From: Globomyces pollinis-pini | Lineage: Eukaryota > Chytridiomycota > Chytridiomycetes > Rhizophydiales > Globomycetaceae | Assembly: GCA_025399215.1 (NCBI GenBank) | Contig: MU621349.1 | Coordinates: 1-23,818, forward strand | Direction: 5' to 3' | Length of the DNA: 23,818 bases | Part shown: piece by piece, positions 1 to 8,763 of the stretch | How positions within the stretch are numbered: the first letter of the stretch is position 1 | How the letters are laid out: every line of letters starts with the position of its first letter | Translations under genes and position numbers: made by a program | Notes under the pieces: generated by a model | Database searches by the model: none | Told to the model about the DNA's origin: nothing | What the model saw: the letters and a program-made list of their open reading frames with translations, nothing else

Positions 1-691
1 AAGTCGCTATATATTTAATAAACTCTTGAAAGTTCAACACACATAGTGTTGGTTTTCAAATAATTTTGAGTATCCTAACACGAAAACAGAGTTTGGCCTT
101 TAATTACAGGTAGGTTAAAGATTCAGGTCTCACTGATTCTGTATTTTATAAGTTAGTATAAAAATACTTAGAGTTAGATTGAGAGTGCAGCTCTCCATAT
201 TTTAATTCTAAAAATTAAGCTCGTACGTGATAATGTGATTGACCCCAATTGACACCTTGATTATGATAAACTGGTGCAATTAGTTCAATATTGGAATTTG
301 ACCACAACGAACTGGTACATGTTGATCTTACCCTTTATTTATAGATGAGTAAGTTTATGATCTTACCTTTTATGTATAGATGAGTAAGTTATGGAGTAGA
401 ATAGAGTTACTAGTATTACTGGTATACCGGAGTATATGTGCTCAACGGTTTTTAGAATTAAAATACTCAAACGTTGAACATCAAGGGTTTGAAAGATTGT
501 TAAAATACAACATTATATCATATTTTACTTTTGTTTTTCATGAAAACGATATGTTCACTTTAACTGTAATTGACTTGCATTGATATAGCACTTCATATTA
601 AACATGTTGAGGGTTAGCTTAATAACGCGATATTCATTTTGAGCGAGTCAATTTCCGATTGAAAACAACACAAACAACTTCCATTTTTTCA
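1..691. other. Gene-free left flank
   Basis: No coding region could be supported here. A 67-codon open frame at 380-583 has no recognisable domain and no partner exon. The stretch holds the 5' flank of the acyltransferase-3 gene that starts at 692 and a 35-nt tandem duplication at 323-392, listed separately. No tRNA-like fold or exon of a gene entering from the left edge was recognised. Confidence 0.5.
323..392 (+). repeat. 35-nt tandem duplication enclosing an intron-like unit
   Basis: Positions 323-357 and 358-392 are two adjacent copies that differ at only a few positions. Each copy contains ATAG followed by ATGAGTAAGT. The duplication therefore frames a 31-nt segment at 349-379 that begins GTAAGT and ends TATAG, flanked on both sides by ATGA. 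Removing that segment would leave one copy of the repeat. It lies about 300 nt upstream of the acyltransferase ATG, so a 5'-UTR intron is possible but not shown. Confidence 0.75.
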
Positions 692-2011
692 ATGTCAAAT
701 AAACTTCTATATTTAGAGGGATTAAGAGGAATTGCAGCTTTTATGGTCTATCAAATTCACACGCTATTAGATTACAACCTGTCATTTCGACCAGTACGTG
801 TTGAAATGTATTGATAACTATTGTAGGCTTGGATGTGGTATCAACAATGGACAATATGCGTTCCAATATTTTTTGTTCTATCTGGAAGGGTCTTAACAGT
901 ATCTCCAATGAGAAAGGGCGATCAAACATCTATTATTGCTTCAATGATCAAAAGACCATTTAGATTGACTTTACCAGTCATTGGAGTTATGATAGTTGGG
1001 AAAATAATTTATGAACTGGGTTTGTTTGATTTAAAAAGTCCTTGTAGGATAAGTGAATATGCCTTTTGTGCTTCGTCTGACAAGGTTGCGCATACCTTCT
1101 TTGATATGTTTGTCAGACCATTCCTTTATATCAACAATTCACCTGGTTTATTTCCAAACTACAATTCAGCTATCCCATTACCTTATACATCATGGACGTT
1201 ACCATTGGAATACACTAATTCCAACTATTTATACGTTCTCACGATTGTATTGATACATTTTAAAGAAAGCTTGCAGATCCAATACTTCATTATAATTGTA
1301 GCTTTGTTGTTATCGCTTTTCGGGCATCTTTGGACAGCTCATTTTATAGTGGGATTAATCTTTGCCGACCTATCAAATCGTGGAGTTTTCAAGAAGTTAA
1401 TGACTTACAAATTGACCTATTTATGTAGCACTTTGGCTATACTACTATCTTTGTTTTTGAGTATAGACTCACCATACTCGATTGGGGCTATAGCGAATGC
1501 GTCGGTTAAGAATTTACAAGTAAATAGTCAAATGATATTTGGAGCTTGGGAGACCTACTATGGATCAGATGAACGTCCTATGGTTTTACTATTATGTACA
1601 GCTGTTATGTTTGCAATTGAAACCTCATCTTGGTTACAATGGATTTTAGGATCTAAACCTTTCGTATTTTTGGGTCGTATATCCTACATGCTATACTTGG
1701 CACATCCAATATTCAACTATAGTATCCACCAGCTTCTTTACAAAGCTATCGATTCCACCACACCGGTTGGAAGTGCGTGTTTGTTTGTGGTTACAACTTC
1801 ATGTGCCTGTCTATTTTCGGAAATATTGGTCCGAATCATTGATGAACCTGTATTGAAGCTCTTAAATTATGCTTATGATAAAATATTCAAAATGTCTCCG
1901 AAAAAGTTTAATGTGGTACCTTCGACATCGGTCGTTCAACAGACTAGAGAGATAGATAACCAGCCAATGGTAATTGACATACCTGCAGTCCAAATTGAAA
2001 AAGATCGGTAG
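692..2011 (+). CDS. Acyltransferase-3 family membrane protein
   Basis: Exons 692-793 and 827-2011, joined across a 33-nt phase-0 intron (794-826, GTACGT...TTGTAG), give 428 residues. The first exon supplies the family signature YLEGLRGIAA followed by a His (residues about 7-23), and exon 2 continues with FFVLSGRVL and WTLPLEYTNS, both typical of fungal acyltransferase-3 (PF01757) proteins. Many hydrophobic segments indicate a polytopic membrane enzyme, and the last 50 or so residues are hydrophilic. Family members transfer acyl groups, often acetyl, to sugars, lipids or peptides at membranes; the substrate here cannot be read from sequence. Without the first exon the protein would lack the N-terminal motif, so the ATG at 692 is preferred over 833. 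Confidence 0.9.
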
Positions 2012-2112
2012 ATGTGAATAAACTATATCAACTATTCTTTACGCTTAAATTATGGTTTATTTATTGTTACTACAACATTTTCCTTGATCAAAAGTTTGAA
2101 TCATTATAATCA

Positions 2113-2807
2113 TCATAAATTGTTGGGAAAGTGACTAATCACTGGTTTCTCTATCTCTTCGTGCTTCAGCCGTGAAACATAAATAAAGTTCCAGGTTGCT
2201 AACCCAATCCAAAAACCAAATCCAATGACAAATGAGACAAAAAACATAGTCGTGAGTGGAATAAAGAATATTAAAACAATTCGAAGAATTGATTCAAATG
2301 TTAATCCAACACCCCATACAATACTTATCACCTTCGTATGATGAATGTAACTAGCCTCCAAAAACTTCAAGTCGTAATCTCTTTGTTTGAAATAGTCTGA
2401 TCCTGCCATTAATCTCATGTATCGCATTGTTAGATTTTCCTTCAAGAATAACGATCCCAAAAAACCCAATCCAAACAATCCTGTAACAAATGAATCTTTA
2501 ACCAAAAGCGCTCTGGGATCTGCTGATATATATAAGAGTAAAATACTGAGTCCGATAGACATTAAAGACACGATTGAAGTAAAGTCCAGTATTCCTGTGG
2601 CAGCGATGTTAATGAATACTTCCAAAACTGGAGGCAAACCGGATAGCAATAAAGCATAAATTATAGGTATTTTGTTTTGTAATACAGAAAATATTGTTAA
2701 TGGCAACACTAAACTGTCAATCAATACCATTACATACCAAGATTTAATAATAGACCACGTAATATATACATTCGGACGCTTCCATTTGAATTGTTTTTCT
2801 CCGCCAT
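2113..2807 (-). CDS. VC0807-like integral membrane protein
   Basis: Exons 2807-2738 and 2708-2113, joined across a 29-nt intron (2737-2709, GTATGT...TTTAG), give 221 residues. Splicing restores LLLNLVLPLTIF, followed by ALLLSGLPPVLE and later MRLMAGSD and VWGVGLTFESILR. This order resembles the VC0807-like family found in bacteria and fungi. About five or six hydrophobic helices and a short basic tail are visible. The function of the family is not established; some members are annotated as resembling intracellular septation protein A. A 20-nt intron would also restore the frame, but the 29-nt one has the better donor and gives the family-like residue sequence. The start at 2807 follows the usual short hydrophilic N-terminus. 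Confidence 0.75.
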
Positions 2808-3408
2808 TAGGAGTATGTTATTAAAACCTGGTTTATATACCATATTGCTTTTTGTCAGGCTTGCCACTATGAAACGAATTGTTTTGTATGACCCATCATC
2901 CCCTTTCCAAATACCCACTACATGTAACAAATTCCACACATGCCACAATGATAAATGATTTTACATGCCAAACTGGTACATTTTGGATCTTTTCAAAGTT
3001 CAATACCACCAAACTTGTCATGGTACCTTTTCAGTCAGTATATTGCTGACTGTGATTGTATTGATACATTAAGATTGATTGAACTGGTATTATGACATCA
3101 CAGTGATAACTTTGTTGAGAATGGTTTTCTTCCTGAACACTGTTTAATGAAACATGATGCTAGAATCTGTTGTTGAGCATTTGAATTCTAATACTGAATG
3201 CTAATAGGCAAGTATTTTAGCATTATTATGAATTTACAATACTGAAATTTCAATATTTATGTATAGGAGGTAGATACATCGATTTGTTTTCTTTTGAACC
3301 AGAAGTTAATAAGATAATGACAGTTTAGTATACAAAAATTAATCAGACAAGTACAATTGCTAAGGTTATTCCTGGACTATTTTTACCAATTTATTAGAAG
3401 TATTACCA
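2808..3408. other. Intergenic, 5' flank of the VC0807-like gene
   Basis: About 600 nt lie between two minus-strand genes. An open frame continues upstream of the 2807 start to 2948, but it is not needed for the family match. I see no RNA gene, long repeat or convincing exon. The part nearest 2808 presumably holds the promoter of the VC0807-like gene. Confidence 0.5.
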
Positions 3409-3783
3409 CTACCCATACTTTTTCCGCTCATAAAACATATCAGTTCTTGCACTTCCCAGATTGACAATCTTTGGACATCCATCTCTCTAGCCATAAATTA
3501 AAAAATAAAACTTACATCCCTTTCCTGTAATGTACATTCTTTACAGTAATAAGCATCCGAAATTCCTGCTCCCCCACAAACAATACAGCGTCCCATAAAG
3601 CTTCCATAATTGCATTCATCACAAATACGTACCAGATCTGCAGGTCTAACTAAAGAATCACAAATCACACATTTCCCATCACACTTTTCACATAAACGTC
3701 CAATGGCTTGTCGTTAGTGGGTATTGAATACCTATTCCTGGTTGCTTACGACAAAATATTAAATCGGCATGATGTCTGGCCAT
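3409..3783 (-). CDS. PHF5A: PHF5A/Rds3-like SF3b zinc-finger protein
   Basis: Three exons, 3783-3732, 3706-3516 and 3486-3409, are joined by introns of 25 nt (3731-3707) and 29 nt (3515-3487) and encode 106 residues. The protein starts [14 protein letters not shown] and carries the conserved Cys series ([24 protein letters not shown]-type knuckles, YYCKEC) and ends FYERKKYG. This is a near full-length match to the PHF5A/Rds3 family (human about 110 residues). The family is a Zn-knuckle subunit of SF3b in the U2 snRNP that contacts the branch-site adenosine. No single frame reveals the gene. It ends about four residues before the usual basic tail. The 25-nt intron contains a CTAAC branch-like motif only a few bases from the AG. 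Confidence 0.95.
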
Positions 3784-3863
3784 TTTTGTAAAAAAAAATT
3801 CAACTCCAGCCTTTCTTTTACATCATGGTCGCTATCAAGTCTTCACTGGATCGATGCACATTA

Positions 3864-3934
3864 CAATCAAGCTGCTTGAACAGCTTCTGATTGATTTACC
3901 TTCAATCAAGCTGTTTTATCAGCTTCTGACGATT
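3864..3934 (+). repeat. 39-nt imperfect tandem repeat
   Basis: CAATCAAGCTG followed by CAGCTTCTGA recurs at 3864 and 3903 with a period of 39 nt. The second copy is recognisable for about 32 nt. Confidence 0.7.
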
Positions 3935-4015
3935 CTAACGCTTCAGGTCGTCAACTCATGGACAGGTGGTTTATCAAGTTTCATGACGTTCATTCGTGGT
4001 GATTATATGTCAAAT

Positions 4016-4058
4016 ATTCAAACTCAACTAGATCTTAGGATTCAAACTCAACTAGATC
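4016..4058 (+). repeat. 24-nt tandem repeat
   Basis: ATTCAAACTCAACTAGATC occurs at 4016 and again at 4040, exact over 19 nt with a period of 24 nt. Confidence 0.8.
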
Positions 4059-4104
4059 ATGGTGAAAGTCAACTTTGATACACAATGCAATTTATTAGTG
4101 AGGT

Positions 4105-5597
<1,493 letters not shown>

Positions 5598-5987
5598 TTT
5601 AGGAAAAAGTTGGACACCAGATCGTACTTATAGGCAGGAACCGTCCAATCCGAAATCGGTGGCTTAAATTACGTGATTTGATGGAGATGAGGATAAACTC
5701 AAGTTGGATAGCAATAATCTTTAACGTAATAATGTTTGTATTGAACAGTGCAATTTACATTAATTGGATTGGTATCTTTGAATCAATTTGCTGCTTTGGA
5801 GTATTCAAACACACCAAAGACTGTGAATTGTTCCTGTTTGAACTGTTATCGCATCAAAAGGCGTGATTTCTTCGTTAATGAAATATTACAGATTATGCAC
5901 CTGATCACATTCGCTCGTGTAGGTTTATCATTAAAATTAATGTGGGTTTATTTTGTATTAATAAACAAAGAAAGATAGCAATGCTAG
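5598..5987. other. Intergenic, MET17 promoter region
   Basis: About 390 nt lie between the MET17 start and the end of the next minus-strand gene. Plus-strand open frames at 5678-5978 show no domain and overlap each other in different frames. TTACGTGA at 5669-5676 is one base from the TCACGTGA box used by Cbf1 at yeast MET genes; this is a weak, chance-level match worth only a note. Confidence 0.4.
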
Positions 5988-6587
5988 TTAGAATGATATA
6001 CCGCCAGTACAAACGGAAGGGTTAAATGACGGAGGATCGAGAGTTTCTTGAGGTTTCTTATTCAAGTTATTCAACATCCCGGCTGGATCTGATTTACGTT
6101 TTAACAACAGTTTCCCTTTTTTCTTCTTCTCTATTTGACTTACTTCTACCTCTATTGATTTATCATGATTTAGTATGGCTTTATGATATGGTCCATACAA
6201 CCAACAAGAATCTTTGTTCCAATTCAAGGTGGTTGGGTCGATTCTTTTCAAATTAAACCTACAAATATAAATTATTCATTCAACAATACCTATATCATGA
6301 TTAAACTCATATAATAATACCTCTGTTGAAAAAACTTTCTCCAACAAGCATTTTCTAACCTTTAAAAATATTAAAACAAAAGGTCCAACCTAATAAAGTA
6401 ATTAAACACTCTGGATTACACAAACCTAGCAATCAAAAGACATTAAACCATACCTTCGAACCAAATCATTATCGGGAGTATTTTTATTCTTTGTTGCATG
6501 AGACCAAGTAGCATGTAAATCAAAGGTGTTGAAGTCGTAGCTAAAATAATCGACTGTATCGTTTGAGGTTTGAATATCAGTTCCCAT
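5988..6587 (-). CDS. Small AreA-type GATA-like domain protein (PF08550)
   Basis: Exons 6587-6454, 6359-6321 and 6258-5988 give 147 residues. Joining them rebuilds the PF08550 (nitrogen regulatory AreA GATA-like) core: FDLHATWSHATKNKN, then RLENACWRKFFQQR, then TLNWNKDSCWLYGPY. The middle exon is only 39 nt and lies between two unusually long introns, 94 nt (6453-6360) and 62 nt (6320-6259), each made of back-to-back GT...AG units. The rest is a basic, lysine-rich tail (a KKKKGK-type run near residue 100) with no Cys4 GATA zinc finger. The ATG at 6587 is the only in-frame ATG before the domain; an upstream TTG was discounted. PF08550 proteins are fungal and several are linked to nutrient signalling; a role here is not assignable. 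Confidence 0.8.
6259..6320 (-). other. Double intron: two 31-nt GT-AG units
   Basis: The intron is 62 nt. It splits exactly into 6320-6290 (GTATTA...ATATAG) and 6289-6259 (GTATTG...TTGTAG), meeting at AG|GT. Removing only the first unit leaves TAT TGT TGA, an immediate stop, so both must be removed to join QQR to FNLKRID. Confidence 0.75.
6360..6453 (-). other. Triple intron: 28 + 36 + 30 nt GT-AG units
   Basis: The intron is 94 nt and parses into 6453-6426 (GTATGG...GCTAG), 6425-6390 (GTTTGT...ATTAG) and 6389-6360 (GTTGGA...AAAG), with AG|GT at both internal junctions. Using only the first acceptor gives Phe-Val-stop. Full removal joins LVR to RLENACWR as the family requires. Confidence 0.72.
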
Positions 6588-7252
6588 AATAGAAGGAAAT
6601 AGATTCAAGTGTTTTAAAAAACAAAAATTGGTCGTGGCGTTGTTGACTCGAAATGACTGTTTTAAAAGTGAGGTTTCATTGAGTTCCCAATCGCGTTCTA
6701 TTGTTCAATGAAAGGATGTGTTTAGTATTGATTCATTTATGTTGTTTGTTTTTGTTCTGATGTGTGGTTTGCAGTTGGTTGTTTTGATGGCCCCTTGAAT
6801 TTCAGTTTTACTTATCTGTCAACACGAGTTTCAGATAGACTGACAAACGTGTCTCTTCTGCATAATGTCTTTGAATAGTCATTGCAAATGTACTACAATG
6901 AAATCTGATCACACAATTTAATTAAAGTCTTACTTCACTCAATTATAGTCAGAATTAATGCTTTCTTGTGTGTTTCCTTTTTAGTAATTAATTGTTTTAA
7001 ATTAAGTTAATTCATATGATGTGCTATACGCCTATCTAATACAATATTACAAAAATTTACAATCACGTACATCAAACAACACCTATGTGTTGGATATTGA
7101 AGTGTACAATAACTGTCAAGTTTAAAATTTTTATGGTTCATTGGCTATTACATTGCATTTGTTTTGTTTGACAATCACAAGACAAATACATTAATGTTTA
7201 TTGAAAACAAAAGAAACCACTTAGAAACAAATCTTACAACTACTAAACCCAA
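6588..7252. other. Divergent intergenic region
   Basis: About 665 nt lie between the start of the AreA-like gene (minus) and the start of ODAD4 (plus), so both promoters must lie here. The DNA is AT-rich. I saw no repeat, RNA gene or open frame worth reporting. Confidence 0.5.
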
Positions 7253-8590
7253 ATGAGAAAGAATAAGAAAGAAGATGACGAAGATGATGATATGGATGAC
7301 ATGCGCATGGGACTTAATGAATCAACAATGATCAAATTGTCACCGCAAATGATCCTACGTAATACATTGATTGCGGAAGCGGACTTGTTTCTACGTTTTT
7401 CGGATTATCAACAAGGTAGTGATGTTCATCGTCCACTTACATTTGAACAGGTAGAAATAGTTTATTTTAAGCTTTCAGCTGAAAATTTGTACACGCAAGC
7501 ATTAGAGGTACTAAGAGAGATTCACTTAATTATATTGTAGCTAGATGGAAACGATATCCATGTTCTTCTTTGTCGTTCACGTTGTAGAGTTCTCAATGGT
7601 TAGTTTGTCGTGATTAATTTGTAACAGGGAATCCAATGGGGGCTGGATTGGATGCTGATAAAATTCTATCAGTTGATCCAAAGCACGTTCGAGGAATCAT
7701 TTGTAAAGCAGTAAAACATATTTCAGATTGATGATTTTAGGATGCACTCTTTACATTGGGTGATTTTGAAATGGCAATGGTTTTCAAACTCATTTAATTA
7801 AACAATAGGTAAAGTTGAAACCAATTAAGTATAGGTAACGTCATTAAAATATCAATTTCATTTATACAGGTGGTAATATTTGTCTTGGTAATAGAATTAG
7901 TGGTATTCTAGAGGACATAAGTCCAGACCGGATGTTATTGACTTCCAGAATGGAGTATCCAGATGCACTGAAGCCATCAACAAAGCCATGGGTAAATCCC
8001 ATTCTCTATTAAAACTATTTCATAGGAGGATTTGATGTGGAAAAGCTGAAGAAAATGATTGCGTTTCGTAAAATTGAAGGCAAAGAGGAAGTATCAATGC
8101 ATCTACATACGAATTATTTTAAACCAGTTGTGACTCAATCAAAAGTTCGATCTGATAATCCCATCAATCATAACCTGTTGGAAGAACTATATGAAGACTA
8201 CGTGTATCTCAAAGAATTAGAAAAAGATCCAATGTTTAATGAAGTAAATGAATAGTTTAACTCTAGGCTTTACACGGTGAAGATAAAAATATCAAAGTAT
8301 CTGTTTCCAGTGCTCTTGATTTCTTGGATGGAAGAATAGAATTCTGGAGGGTATTGTTCAATGATTAATTTTAGGCGCGTAATCCTAAAGGATTGCATGA
8401 TACAAGGTTTTCTATCATAGTGCAATTCTTATCTTATAGTGTTGTAGAAGAAGTCAATCAAATGAATCGATTTATTGTTCGAAAAACCAAAAACTTGAGT
8501 CATGATAAACCTGCTGTATTACCTAAAATACAACCTCTTGTTGCGCAAAAGGAAACTAAAAAGTCACACGAAGTCATTAAAGGAAAATAA
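7253..8590 (+). CDS. ODAD4: ODAD4/TTC25-like outer dynein arm docking TPR protein
   Basis: Eleven exons are proposed: 7253-7415, 7479-7507, 7541-7598, 7628-7710, 7741-7779, 7870-7872, 7901-7991, 8026-8243, 8267-8350, 8375-8406 and 8440-8590, for 316 residues. Splicing restores a TPR array: EADLFLRFSDYQQ plus AENLYTQALELDGND, then LCRSRCRVLNGNP, then KADALFTLGDFEMAM, WYSRGHKSRPD, FQNGVSRCTEAINKAMG. Later segments LLEELYEDYVYLKEL and ALDFLDGRIEFWRARNP also follow TTC25. The family anchors outer dynein arms to axonemal doublets. The N-terminus is acidic (DDEDDD). Simple introns are 33, 29, 30, 28, 34, 23, 24 and 33 nt; two more are composite. The 3-nt exon at 7870-7872 (Val) and the in-frame 33-nt intron at 8407-8439 are the least certain calls. 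Confidence 0.85.
7416..7478 (+). other. Double intron: 35 + 28 nt GT-AG units
   Basis: The 63-nt intron in the first TPR of ODAD4 divides into 7416-7450 (GTAGTG...AACAG) and 7451-7478 (GTAGAA...TTCAG) at an AG|GT junction. It has no stop and is a multiple of three, so a simple ORF reads through it. TPR spacing (DYQQ directly to AENLYTQALE) argues that it is removed. Confidence 0.7.
7780..7900 (+). other. Intron array: 29 + 26 + 35 nt, 3-nt micro-exon, 28 nt
   Basis: Units 7780-7808, 7809-7834 and 7835-7869 each start GT and end AG and abut at AG|GT. They are followed by GTG (7870-7872) and a further intron at 7873-7900. Keeping GTG as an exon gives FEMAMVWYSRGHK, the residue count expected from TTC25. 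Without it the helix is one residue short and the last unit would be 31 nt (7870-7900). Stops in the region exclude simple read-through. Confidence 0.62.
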
Positions 8591-8633
8591 TTGAATCCAA
8601 TAAATCAATCTGTAGACATTTTATAAACAGTTG

Positions 8634-8705
8634 AAGATTATTACTGAGTATCACATTCAATAGATAAATAAGATTATTACTGAGTATCACATTCAATAGA
8701 TAAAT
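8634..8705. repeat. Perfect 36-nt tandem duplication
   Basis: Two identical adjacent 36-nt copies (8634-8669 and 8670-8705), starting AAGATTATTACTGAG. They lie between the convergent 3' ends of ODAD4 and the next gene. Perfect identity suggests a recent event. Confidence 0.95.
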
Positions 8706-8763
8706 TCATATTATTTATCAGTGGTTAAAGAGATTTGGTCATGTAGGATCTGTTTATTTTAAA

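Larger units (their letters stand above)
3784..4104. other. Intergenic, with short in-frame repeats
   Basis: This is the 5' flank of PHF5A and the 3' flank of MET17. A plus-strand frame (3854-4078, 74 codons) runs through two short tandem repeats whose periods, 39 and 24 nt, are both multiples of three. There is no recognisable domain, so I do not call a gene. Confidence 0.45.

Noticed and set aside
380..583. 67-codon plus-strand frame
   Set aside because: No domain, no partner exon, compositionally like the AT-rich flank.
2709..2737. A 20-nt intron (GTAATG...GACAG) in the VC0807-like gene
   Set aside because: It restores the frame but adds odd residues; the 29-nt GTATGT...TTTAG intron gives a better family match and donor.
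5678..5978. Two overlapping plus-strand frames
   Set aside because: They overlap each other in different frames and show no domain; they lie in the MET17 promoter region.
6588..6608. Upstream start for the AreA-like protein
   Set aside because: The codon is TTG with no in-frame ATG nearby; the ATG at 6587 is used.
7809..7834. 26-nt stop-free unit as a coding exon of ODAD4
   Set aside because: Both possible continuations break the reading frame of the conserved WYSRGHK exon.
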